From: Clostridia bacterium
GTDB taxonomy: Bacteria > Bacillota > Clostridia > Saccharofermentanales > UBA5734
Assembly (NCBI GenBank): GCA_017997315.1
Contig: JAGOFF010000021.1
Location: 1 to 17,966 of the forward strand
Direction of reading: 5' to 3'
DNA length: 17,966 nucleotides
Numbering within the stretch: position 1 is the first letter of the stretch; every line of letters starts with the position of its first letter. The position numbers were made by a program, and so were the translations under genes. Positions 1 through 7,399 of the stretch are shown piece after piece. The notes under the pieces were generated by a model that saw only the letters and a program-made list of their open reading frames with translations, made no database searches and was not told the origin of the DNA.

Positions 1-69
1 CACATCGAGCGTGTTGCTGCCCACCGAGCCGGTAGAGCCCAAAACCGTGACAAGTTGCGGTGCGGACAT
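1..69 (-). CDS. dxr: 1-deoxy-D-xylulose 5-phosphate reductoisomerase, first 23 codons only
   Basis: Only the N-terminus is present; the gene runs off the left edge. The 23 codons begin MSAPQLVTVLGSTGSVG, the N-terminal NADPH-binding strand and glycine-rich loop (GSTGSVG) typical of DXR/IspC, the second enzyme of the MEP isoprenoid pathway. The ATG lies 4 bp after the stop of the cdsA fragment. The order cdsA-dxr is characteristic of beta- and gamma-proteobacteria (frr-uppS-cdsA-dxr-rseP-bamA), not of Clostridia-like genomes such as the rest of this window. It therefore belongs with the foreign left end. The identification rests on a short stretch but is strengthened by the neighbour. Confidence 0.8.
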   Translation of the reverse strand, partial: MSAPQLVTVLGSTGSVGSNTLDV

Positions 70-73
70 GGGT

Positions 74-514
74 TCAGAAGGTGATGATCATCATGGACAA
101 AGGCAGCACCGGTAGCAGGGCATCGACCCGGTCCAGCACCCCACCGTGGCCCGGCAACAGCTGGCTGGAATCTTTGGCCCCAGCACTGCGCTTGACCAGC
201 GATTCGACCAGATCACCCACCACGCTCATGCTGGTGAGAAACGCCAGACCAACGACCGCGAACAAAGGCCCGAAGGACCAGAGCCGTGCGTACAGGCTGC
301 CCTGACCGGCCCAACCCTGGGCGTCGGCGAACAGCCAGAGGCTGGCCAGCAGCAGCACGCCCAACGCGCCGCTGAGCGCGCCTTCCCAGGTTTTGCCTGG
401 GCTGACGCTGGGCGCCAGCTTGCGCCGCCCAAACGTTTTGCCACCGAAGTAGGCCGCAATGTCGGCCATCCAGACCAGGGTGAGCACCGACAACAAAAAC
501 TCCAGCCCGATCTG
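74..514 (-). pseudogene. cdsA: Phosphatidate cytidylyltransferase (CdsA), C-terminal part, fused in frame to parC
   Basis: About 145 residues of the C-terminal half of CdsA, the membrane enzyme that makes CDP-diacylglycerol from phosphatidate and CTP. Visible hallmarks are WMADIAAYFGGKTFGRRKLAP, then SPGKTWEG, and the family signature S-L-V-K-R followed by KDSSQLLPGHGGVLDRVD, with hydrophobic membrane segments between. The normal N-terminal half (well over 100 residues, several membrane helices) is absent; its place is taken by topoisomerase IV subunit A in the same frame. The sequence resembles Burkholderiales/Comamonadaceae CdsA, and dxr follows 4 bp downstream as in those genomes. It is best read as the end of a different organism's contig joined on, not a working bifunctional protein. 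The exact left limit of CdsA cannot be fixed because both sides fit the residues around IGLEF. Confidence 0.85.
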
Positions 515-530
515 CCGCGCTTCCACCGTG
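497..530. other. Chimeric junction between parC 3' end and cdsA
   Basis: Reading on the minus strand, the frame passes from a topoisomerase IV C-terminus (RARSIPSSGSVIREGTVEARQ) directly into CdsA (LLSVLTLVWMADIAAYFGG). The residues IGLEF between them could end the one or belong to the other, so the break lies within roughly these bases. No stop codon, insertion sequence or direct repeat is visible at the join. Gene order and protein affinity change here from Clostridia-like to proteobacterial. An assembly join is favoured over a biological rearrangement. Confidence 0.75.
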
Positions 531-2710
531 CCTTCCCGGATCACCGAGCCGGACGAAGGGATGGATCGGGCGCGATAGAGTTTCGGGTCGACAATCCCGG
601 CATTTTCCAACCGGCTCAGATCGGACATCCGGCACCCCTTGCGAAGGGTCAGTACCTGGATCCCCTGCGCGGACCGTGTTGTCTTTTCCGTGACATCCTG
701 GCTGTTGAAAACCAGCAGCCGGTTGCCGCTGGACCATACGGCATACGGCTCCTCCGTCATGGAGTGGCGGATCGCGACCACCGGGGAGACGGCTGAAAAC
801 GCGTTGACGAGCCTCTTGCGGCGCGTTTTCGTTTCGTAGGACTTGAGCGGGACGCGGGCGATTTTCCCGTTTTCAAAACCGATCAGCAGAAAGCCGGAAT
901 AATCGTCGGTCTCCACCAGATGGACCACCCGCTCACCTTCCTCAAGGCTCAGCAGATTGGGTGCATACTCCCCGATATCCGACGGCTTGTGGTCACGGAT
1001 CTCATATGCGCTGAGTTTGTAGGCGTTGCACCGGTTCGTGAAAAAAACAAGGTCCGCCTTGTTGTGGCTTTCCAGCTCAAGGATGATGCGGTCGTCCTCC
1101 TTGGTCTTCAGGTCTCCTGCGCTGCGCAGCGAGGTCAACGCGAGTTTCTTCACATACCCGTGCGCGGTCAGGAACAGCCGCAGCCGGAAATCTTCGATCA
1201 TCTGGTGATCGGACAGTTCTTCCACCTCGTCGTCCGGGACGATGGCGGTCCGGCGGTCCGCGCCGTATTTCTTCATGACGGACTCCAGCCCGGCGATGAT
1301 GACGTCGTCCAACCGCTCTTTGTCGGCCAGGATGTCCTCGAGATTCCGGATTTCGTCGCGGAGCGCCCGGATATCGGCGACTCTGGACAGGATGTACTGG
1401 CGGTTCAGGTTCCGGAGACGGATCTCGGCGACGTACTCCGCCTGCGCCGCGTCTATGCCGAACCCCTCCATGAGGTTCGGAACGACATCCGCCTCCTTCT
1501 CGGTCTCCCTCACGATCCGGATCGCCTTGTCGATGTCCAGGAGGATTTTTTCCATGCCCAGCAGCAGGTGGAGCCGGTCCTGCCTGCGCTGCAGTTCGAA
1601 CGCGGTTTCCCTGTGGACGCAGCTCCGGCGCCAGTTCAGCCATTCCCCGAGGATCTGCCGGACGCCGAGCACGCGGGGCATCCCGTTGATGAGGAGATTG
1701 AAGTTGCAGCTGAAGGTACACTGCAGCGAGGTCTGCCGGAACAGTTTCTGCATGAGGAGTTCCGGATCCGCGGATTTTTTGTACTCGATCGCGATCCGGA
1801 GCCCCGACAGGTCCGTCTCGTCGCGCACGTCACCGATCTCGCGCACCTTGTTGCTCTTGACGAGTTCGGAAACCTCGTCGATGATGGCCTCGACCGTGGT
1901 CGAGTACGGGATTTCGAACACTTCGATGACCCCGTTCTTCTTGTCGATCCGATATCTCGCGCGCAGCCGGACCGGTCCCCGGCCCGTGGTCAGGACACGC
2001 TGCATTTCATCCGCGTTGTAGATGATTTCCGCTCCGGTCGGGAAGTCCGGGGCCGGGATGATATCGAGCAGGTCGATTCCGGGATTCCGCAGGTATGCGA
2101 TGGTCGCTTCGCAGACTTCGCGGAGATTGAACGGGCAGATGTTGCTTGCCATTCCGACCGCGATGCCCTGGTTGGCGTTCACCAGGATACTCGGAAACGA
2201 CGCGGGAAGCAGGGTGGGTTCGCGAAGCGTCCCGTCGTAATTGTCCGCAAAATCCACGGCATCCTTGTCCAGCCCCCGGAACAGCTCCTCCGACAGCCTG
2301 TCGAGCCGGACTTCGGTGTACCGCGCCGCGGCGTACTGCATGTCCCGGGAGTATTGTTTGCCGAAGTTTCCCTTGGAATCGATATACGGATGAAGCAGCG
2401 ACTCGTTGCCCCGTGTCAGGCGGACAAGGGTGTCGTAGATGGCCAGTTCGCCATGAGGGTTCAACTGCATCGTCTGGCCTACGACGTTCGCCGATTTGAT
2501 GCGCGGACCGTTCAGCAGATTCATGCGGTACATGGTGTACAGCAGTTTGCGGTGGCTCGGCTTGAATCCGTCGATCTCGGGAATCGCACGGGATACGATA
2601 ACGCTCATGGCGTACGGCATGAAGTTCAATTCCAGCGTGTCGGTGATCGGCTGGTCCTCCACCGTCGTCCGGACGATGTCTTTGCTGTCTTTTCGGTTGT
2701 CTTTGGGCAT
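497..2710 (-). CDS. parC: DNA topoisomerase IV subunit A (ParC/GyrA family), 3' end replaced
   Basis: Cleavage-religation subunit of a type IIA topoisomerase, acting with ParE to decatenate and relax DNA. The start ATG has the ribosome binding site AGGGAGAG 5 nt upstream. The winged-helix domain begins with MPYAMSVIVSRAIPEIDGFKPSHRKLLYTM. The catalytic Arg-Tyr pair is R130-Y131 in AAARYTEVRL, preceded by GNFGKQYSRD. A coiled-coil gate region with AEIRLRNLNRQYI follows, then a degenerate beta-propeller C-terminal domain to about residue 733-738. That length suits the clostridial subfamily, so nearly all of the protein is present, but its own stop codon is missing because the frame runs on into CdsA (the open frame totals 878 codons, ending at 74). 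It lies 37 bp downstream of parE in one operon. A GyrA assignment is less likely given the subfamily and the partner, but naming between gyrase and topoisomerase IV is not certain by eye. Confidence 0.88.
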
Positions 2711-2747
2711 GGATGCTCTCCCTGGCGGTTCCGGATCGACGGCGGCG

Positions 2748-4757
2748 TCAGCCGATGTCGAGCATGTCGAGGTAACGGTTCCCGTTGTTTTCGATGTGCG
2801 CTTTCCGTCCGGCGAGGTTGTCCCCGATCAGCAGGTCGAACACTTCGGAGGTCCGCTGCGCGTCGGTCGGAACGATCCGGATGAGCCGTCTCGTAGCCGG
2901 ATTCATGGTCGTTGTCCACATCATGTCGGCATTGTTCTCCCCCAACCCTTTGGATCGCTGGATGCTGCATTTCTCCGCACCCAGCCGGGCCAGAATCTCC
3001 GCCTTCTCCTTCTCGTTGAACGCGAAATGGGTGGTTTCCTCCCGATCACGGCGTCCCTTGCATGTGATTTCAAACAGCGGGGTTTCCGCGATGAAGACCT
3101 TGCCGGCAGTGATCAGCTGCGGCATGAGGCGGTAGATCATCGCGAGCACCATCGTGCGGATATGGTATCCGTCGACGTCCGCATCCGTGCAGAGAATCAC
3201 TTTGTCCCATCGCAGGGCGGCCAGATCGAATCCGTTGGTCTCCTTGCTGTGCCGGGACTGGATCTCGACGCCGCAGCCGAGGACCTTGATCAGATCGACG
3301 ATGACCTCGCTCTTGAAAATCCCGTCATATCCGGCCTTCAGGCAGTTCAGGATCTTGCCGCGAAGCGGCATTACCGCCTGGAATTCCGCGTCGCGCCCCA
3401 TTTTGCAGGAGCCGAGCGCGGAATCCCCCTCCACCACATACAGTTCCCGACGGTTCACATCGCGCGTCCGGCAGTCGACGAACTTCTTGACGCGGTTTGC
3501 GATATCGATGCTGCCGGTCAGCTTTTTCCGGAGCGTCAGCCGCTGCTTTTCCGCATTCTCCCGGCTTCGCTTGTTCGCAAGCACCTGTTCGACGATCCGG
3601 TCGGCATCCGGCTTGTTCTCGATGAACCAGACCTCCAGCCGGGACTTGATGGTGTCGGTCATGAACTCCTGGATGTAGCGGTTGTTGATCGCTTTCTTGG
3701 TCTGGTTCTCGTAGCTGGTCGACGTGGAAAAGGAGGACGCGACAAGGATCAGGCTGTCCTGGATGTCCTGAAAGGCGATTTTACCCTCGCCGGTCTTGTA
3801 CTTGCCCTGATCCTTGATCATCCTGTCGATTTCGTACACGAACGCGTTCTTGACCGCCCGGTCGGGAGATCCTCCGTGCTCCAGCCAGCTGGAGTTGTGA
3901 TAATACTCCAGAAGGTTGATTTCGTTGTTGAAACAGAAGGCGACCCCCACTTTGACGCGGTAATCTTCTTTGTCGTCCCGGTCACGCCCCTGACCGGTCG
4001 CTTCAAAAAGCGCCGGCGATGTGAATCCGGATCCGGCGTCGGTTTCGGCGACATATCCGAGGATGCCGTCCGGGTAGGAGAATTCGGTCTCTTCCCCGCT
4101 TTCCTCGTCCCACAGGATGAAACGGACCCCGGCGTTCACGACTGCCTGACGCTTGAGGGTTTCCTTGAAATAGGACAGGGGGATGGCGATGTCGGTAAAG
4201 ACCTCGCGATCCGGTTTCCATCGCTGGATCGTACCGGTCCGCTTGCTCCGGATCTCTTCCTTCGTGAGTCCGCCGACATTCTCCCCGCGCTCGAAATGCA
4301 CGCTGTGCCGGAATCCGTCCCGAAACGAAACGACGTCGAACGTCTCGCTCGCATACTGCGTCGCGCAGGCGCCGAGCCCGTTGAGACCCAGGCTGAACTC
4401 ATAGTTCCTGCCCGAGTTGTTGTCGTACTTGCCGCCTGCATACAGCTCGCAGTAGATCAGCTCCCAGTTGAAACGCTCCTCTTTCGGGTTCCAGTCGAGC
4501 GGTATGCCCCGGGCCCGATCCTCGACCTCAAGCGTGCCGTCCCGGAACCGCCGCACATCGATGCGGTCCCCGTATCCCTCGCGCGCTTCGTCGATGGAAT
4601 TGGACAGGATCTCGAAAAAAGAGTGCTGGCAGCCCTCCAGTCCGTCGGAGCCAAAGATGACGCCCGGCCGGAGCCGGACCCGATCCGCGCCTTTCAGCGA
4701 GGAGATGCTTTCGTTGTCGTAACGGTTCGATGGTTTGCCGGATGCGGTCAAGGACAT
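2748..4757 (-). CDS. parE: DNA topoisomerase IV subunit B (ParE/GyrB family)
   Basis: ATPase subunit partnering ParC, 669 aa from the chosen start. The GHKL ATPase domain shows EILSNSIDEA (Asn53 and Asp56 region), a DRARGIP variant of the DDGRGIP box, and GLNGLGA for the usual GLHGVGA. The TOPRIM domain shows VVEGDSALGSCKMGRDAEFQ with PLRGKILN, and later CTDADVDGYHIRTM, the Mg-binding DxDxD. Compared with canonical GyrB (EGDSAGGSAKQGRDR) the TOPRIM loop is divergent, as in the second clostridial type IIA enzyme. An in-frame ATG exists at 4781, but it lies between the -10 box and the expected transcription start. The ATG at 4757, just after GGAAGGGGG, is therefore preferred; a TTG at 4751 would have better ribosome-binding-site spacing. 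It is the first gene of the parE-parC operon. Confidence 0.9.
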   Translation of the reverse strand: MSLTASGKPSNRYDNESISSLKGADRVRLRPGVIFGSDGLEGCQHSFFEILSNSIDEAREGYGDRIDVRRFRDGTLEVEDRARGIPLDWNPKEERFNWELIYCELYAGGKYDNNSGRNYEFSLGLNGLGACATQYASETFDVVSFRDGFRHSVHFERGENVGGLTKEEIRSKRTGTIQRWKPDREVFTDIAIPLSYFKETLKRQAVVNAGVRFILWDEESGEETEFSYPDGILGYVAETDAGSGFTSPALFEATGQGRDRDDKEDYRVKVGVAFCFNNEINLLEYYHNSSWLEHGGSPDRAVKNAFVYEIDRMIKDQGKYKTGEGKIAFQDIQDSLILVASSFSTSTSYENQTKKAINNRYIQEFMTDTIKSRLEVWFIENKPDADRIVEQVLANKRSRENAEKQRLTLRKKLTGSIDIANRVKKFVDCRTRDVNRRELYVVEGDSALGSCKMGRDAEFQAVMPLRGKILNCLKAGYDGIFKSEVIVDLIKVLGCGVEIQSRHSKETNGFDLAALRWDKVILCTDADVDGYHIRTMVLAMIYRLMPQLITAGKVFIAETPLFEITCKGRRDREETTHFAFNEKEKAEILARLGAEKCSIQRSKGLGENNADMMWTTTMNPATRRLIRIVPTDAQRTSEVFDLLIGDNLAGRKAHIENNGNRYLDMLDIG

Positions 4758-4783
4758 CCCCCTTCCAACGTTCGCCTGCATCG

Positions 4784-4792
4784 ATTATAGCA
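4784..4792 (-). promoter_or_regulatory. Extended -10 promoter for parE-parC
   Basis: On the minus strand TGC is followed directly by the consensus TATAAT, a perfect extended -10 element. No recognisable -35 hexamer lies 16-18 bp upstream, which is typical when the TGN extension is present. Transcription should start near 4777, giving a leader of about 20 nt before the ATG at 4757. This position is the main argument against using the upstream ATG at 4781. Confidence 0.7.
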
Positions 4793-4816
4793 GACCGGGC
4801 CGGCGCGTCCGGCCGC

Positions 4817-4848
4817 AAAAAAGGGCCGCCCGGTTTGCACGGACGGCC
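4817..4848 (-). terminator. Rho-independent terminator after tRNA-Arg
   Basis: On the minus strand an 8-bp stem (GGCCGTCC pairing with GGGCGGCC, one G-U) closes a 9-nt loop and is followed by C and then six T (4817-4822). It begins 4 bp after the CCA end of tRNA-Arg, so it ends the Gly-Arg tRNA transcript and separates it from the parE promoter. Confidence 0.85.
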
Positions 4849-4851
4849 GGA

Positions 4852-4928
4852 TGGCGAGCCTAGCAGGACTCGAACCTGCGACCCACAGCTTAGAAGGCTG
4901 TTGCTCTGTCCACCTGAGCTATAGGCCC
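4852..4928 (-). tRNA. tRNA-Arg (anticodon UCU)
   Basis: A complete 77-nt cloverleaf with encoded CCA (4852-4854). Acceptor GGGCCTA pairs with TAGGCTC (one G-U), the D arm is AGCTCAG, the anticodon stem ACAGC/GCTGT holds loop CTTCTAA (anticodon TCT), and the T arm is GCAGG-TTCGAGT-CCTGC. It decodes AGA/AGG. It is the second tRNA in a Gly-Arg transcript. Confidence 0.96.
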
Positions 4929-4957
4929 GGATCATCGATCGGATTCCTTTGATCAAA

Positions 4958-4986
4958 CAGGCGGCCTCCTCGACGGAAACCGCCTG
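4958..4986. repeat. Inverted repeat between tRNA-Gly and tRNA-Arg
   Basis: CAGGCGG and CCGCCTG form a perfect 7-bp stem with a 15-nt loop in the spacer between the two tRNAs. On the minus strand it is followed by TTTGATC, too poor in T for a confident terminator. It may be an attenuating hairpin or a processing structure; this is inference. Confidence 0.45.
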
Positions 4987-4993
4987 CTCGATG

Positions 4994-5067
4994 TGGAGCG
5001 GGTGATGGGAATCGAACCCACGCGATCAGCTTGGAAGGCTGAAGTTCTGCCATTGAACTACACCCGC
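4994..5067 (-). tRNA. tRNA-Gly (anticodon UCC)
   Basis: A complete 74-nt cloverleaf with encoded CCA (4994-4996). Acceptor GCGGGTG/CACCCGC, D arm AGTTCAATGGCAGAACT, anticodon loop CTTCCAA (anticodon TCC), and T arm GTGGG-TTCGATT-CCCAT. It decodes GGA/GGG. It is the first tRNA of the Gly-Arg pair, about 23 nt after the predicted transcription start. Confidence 0.96.
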
Positions 5068-5096
5068 GTCATCGGAATGCCGACCGACGCCTACGT

Positions 5097-5125
5097 ATTT
5101 TACAGCACCGGCAAGGGCTTGTCCA
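5097..5125 (-). promoter_or_regulatory. Promoter of the Gly-Arg tRNA transcript
   Basis: On the minus strand TGGACA (5125-5120) and TAAAAT (5102-5097) are separated by exactly 17 bp, each differing from consensus at one base. The start would fall near 5090, 23 nt before the tRNA-Gly 5' end. It is divergent from the putative moxR promoter 25 bp away. Confidence 0.75.
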
Positions 5126-5147
5126 GACACGGTTTGCCATGTTGATA

Positions 5148-5156
5148 TGGTAAAAT
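5148..5156 (+). promoter_or_regulatory. Putative extended -10 promoter of the moxR operon
   Basis: TGG followed by TAAAAT gives an extended -10 element. No good -35 is seen at 17 bp. The start would be near 5163, leaving a leader of about 30 nt containing the ribosome binding site GAGGG (5182-5186), 6 nt before the ATG at 5193. Confidence 0.5.
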
Positions 5157-5192
5157 GTACATATTATTCCGTATAAGAATCGAGGGCAAGCC

Positions 5193-6131
5193 ATGCAGGT
5201 ACAGGAAACCATCGCAGCGATCCGGCAGAACATCGGCCGTGTGGTCGTCGGCAAGGAGTTTGCCGTCAACCTCATCCTGACAGCCCTCCTCTGCCGGGGA
5301 CACGTGCTGCTGGAGGATGTCCCCGGCATCGGCAAGACCACGCTGGTCACGGCGCTGGCCCGTTCGCTCGGATGCACGTTCCGCCGCATCCAGTTCACCC
5401 CGGACATCATGCCGTCCGACATTACGGGCTATTCCGTCCCATCCGCTCCCGGCGGCGACATGGCGTTCCGCCCCGGAGCCATCATGAGCCAGATCGTCCT
5501 GGCGGACGAAATCAACCGGACGTCGCCCAAGACGCAGTCCAGTCTGCTCGAAGCGATGCAGGAGAACCAGGTCACCGTCGACGGACGATCGTATCCCCTC
5601 CCCCAGCCGTTCATGGTTCTGGCGACCCAGAACCCGGTCGAGTATGTCGGCACCTATCCGCTGCCGGAAGCCCAGCTCGACCGCTTCCTCATGCGGATCG
5701 CACTGGGCTATCCGAGCCTGACGCAGGAAATGGCGATCCTGGAGCGGTTCAACGGACACTCCCCGCTCGTGGATCTTGAGCCGGTCGCGGATGTGCCGAC
5801 GGTGCTGCATCTCCAGGACGAGGTCGACCGGATCCGGTGTTCCGAACCTCTCCGGGAGTATATTGCTCTTCTGTCCGCCGCCACACGGACGCACGCCGAC
5901 GTCACGCTCGGGATCAGTCCGCGCGGCGCGCTGGCGCTCATGGCTTCCGCGAAGGCCTGGGCGCTGTTGGAGAACCGGGATTACGCCACTCCGGACGATG
6001 TCCAGAGGATGATCCATCCGGTTTTTTCCCACAGGATCCTCCTCAGGCCGGAAGCCCGGCTGAAAAAGCGCACGGCGCGCGATGTCATCCAGTCGGTGGT
6101 TTCTTCCGTGACGGTGCCGAGAGCGATATGA
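5193..6131 (+). CDS. MoxR-family AAA+ ATPase
   Basis: 312 aa, the normal length for the family. MoxR ATPases act as chaperones that mature or remodel protein complexes, typically with partners carrying von Willebrand A or DUF58 domains. Visible elements are Walker A (GIGKTT, about residues 45-50), Walker B (IVLADE, 101-106), the NRTSPKTQSSLLEAM segment, sensor 1 (ATQNP, 144-148) and the arginine-bearing EAQLDRFLMR. A C-terminal lid domain includes the SPRGALALM helix that is usual here. The ribosome binding site GAGGG is 6 nt before the ATG. It is the first gene of a three-gene operon; its TGA overlaps the next ATG (ATGA), implying translational coupling with the DUF58 protein. Cytoplasmic. 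The substrate cannot be told from sequence. Confidence 0.95.
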   Translation: MQVQETIAAIRQNIGRVVVGKEFAVNLILTALLCRGHVLLEDVPGIGKTTLVTALARSLGCTFRRIQFTPDIMPSDITGYSVPSAPGGDMAFRPGAIMSQIVLADEINRTSPKTQSSLLEAMQENQVTVDGRSYPLPQPFMVLATQNPVEYVGTYPLPEAQLDRFLMRIALGYPSLTQEMAILERFNGHSPLVDLEPVADVPTVLHLQDEVDRIRCSEPLREYIALLSAATRTHADVTLGISPRGALALMASAKAWALLENRDYATPDDVQRMIHPVFSHRILLRPEARLKKRTARDVIQSVVSSVTVPRAI

Positions 6132-7399
6132 AGCGGCGCCAGCGCCGTTCCGGCGCACGGTTCCGGCTGGTTGTCCTGCTGGCGGTCGTCCTGACGGTCG
6201 CCATGCTGTACACGGGTGACCGCATGCTGTCCTGGGGGGCCTTCACCTGTCTGGCGCTGGTGTGCGGAGCCGTTTTATGGCATGTCGCCGCATCCGCCCT
6301 GCTCACGGTCCATGCGGCAGCGGACGATCCGGATCCGGTCAAGGGGCAGTCGGACCGGCTCGAAATCACCGTCCGGAACCGGTCTCCTTTTCCGGTGGTA
6401 TGGATGGAGCTTTCATGCCGGACGGTCGACTCCCCTTTCCTCGGGGTCGATCCGGGCATGGCGCTGTCGATGCCGCCGTTCAGCAGGAGGTCTTTCTCCC
6501 TCGACATGACCTGCTTGTACAAAGGGGTGTATGAAGCCGGCGTCTCCTTCGCCGCGCTGATGGATCCTTTCGGGTTCCTGACCCGGAAACTTGCCGTCCG
6601 GGGCCGGCCGCTCGTCTCCGTAACGGTATGGCCACGCCGCGCCGCAGTCCCGGAGTCGGCGGACAGCATGGCGGTGCTGGAGGAGAAACCCGCGCTGCAT
6701 CGTGATTTCTCAGAGGATCTGACCTCCATTTTCGATATGCGCGACTGGCGTGAAGGAGATGCGTTCAAGCGGATTCACTGGAAGCTTTCGGACCGGATGG
6801 GCGCCTGGATGGTCAAGGAATTCGACAGTACGACGCGGGATGAAATCTCGGTCATACTGGATGCCCGTCCTTTCGGCAGGGATACCGTTGAAACCATCAA
6901 GTATACGGATGCGCTGGTGGAGGCCGCATACTCGATCTGTTCCTTTCTGCTGGAGTCCGGCCATCCCCTTCGGTTGACGACCCAGACGGACGACATCGTC
7001 CATCTGCACGGCGCGGACGCGGCGGACGATCCGCGTTTTTACCGGTTTCTCGCCGCCATGCCGTTGACCGGAACCCATTCGGCGGAGGAGATCATCGAGT
7101 TCGAATCCCCTCTGCTGTCCAAGGGCGGCCGGATGATCGTGATCGGTCCTCAGCCGGAAGACGGGCTGCTGGCTTCCCTCGCGTCGCTGGCGGACGGGGG
7201 GATCGATATCACGCTTGTGATTGCGGTGCCGCAGCCTGTGGCCCGCCCGTTGTCCGCACAGCGTGCGCACCGGCTGGAGCAGTCCGGGATCCGGAGCATG
7301 GTCGCGGATCCGGACCGGGGGTTGTACCGCCCGGACGCCCATGGTCAGGCGGAGCCGTTTGCGCCTGCCGCCGCTCCGTCCCCGGAGGTCCGGCCATGA
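6128..7399 (+). CDS. DUF58 domain protein (MoxR partner), membrane anchored
   Basis: 423 aa. Two hydrophobic segments near residues 12-28 and 38-60 anchor it. A beta-rich region follows, then the diagnostic DUF58 motif RDWREGDAFKRIHWK (about 205-219) and a strand VILDA (242-246) recalling the metal-site strand of vWA folds. The start at 6128 overlaps the moxR stop by 4 bp. The same frame stays open well upstream (to 5837), but that stretch lies inside moxR and has no ribosome binding site of its own. The C-terminal 30 residues are rich in Pro and Ala. Proteins of this family nearly always sit beside MoxR ATPases and transglutaminase proteins, as here, and are inferred to be cell-envelope clients or adaptors of the ATPase. 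The molecular function is not established. Confidence 0.92.
   Translation: MKRRQRRSGARFRLVVLLAVVLTVAMLYTGDRMLSWGAFTCLALVCGAVLWHVAASALLTVHAAADDPDPVKGQSDRLEITVRNRSPFPVVWMELSCRTVDSPFLGVDPGMALSMPPFSRRSFSLDMTCLYKGVYEAGVSFAALMDPFGFLTRKLAVRGRPLVSVTVWPRRAAVPESADSMAVLEEKPALHRDFSEDLTSIFDMRDWREGDAFKRIHWKLSDRMGAWMVKEFDSTTRDEISVILDARPFGRDTVETIKYTDALVEAAYSICSFLLESGHPLRLTTQTDDIVHLHGADAADDPRFYRFLAAMPLTGTHSAEEIIEFESPLLSKGGRMIVIGPQPEDGLLASLASLADGGIDITLVIAVPQPVARPLSAQRAHRLEQSGIRSMVADPDRGLYRPDAHGQAEPFAPAAAPSPEVRP

Noticed and set aside
74..2710. A genuine bifunctional topoisomerase-CdsA protein
   Set aside because: The halves have unrelated functions and locations, CdsA lacks its N-terminal half, and the flanking dxr shows the whole segment is from a different gene neighbourhood.
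920..2884. A 654-codon open frame on the plus strand, opposite parC
   Set aside because: It is antisense to the clearly homologous parC, has no recognisable domain and arises from the GC-rich codon pattern.
2496..4790. A 764-codon open frame on the plus strand, opposite parE
   Set aside because: Complete overlap with parE, no known motifs and unlikely amino-acid composition; a mirror frame.
5837..6127. Upstream extension of the DUF58 frame into moxR
   Set aside because: It lies in another frame of a conserved ATPase; the ATGA overlap at 6128 gives a normal-length protein starting with a membrane anchor.
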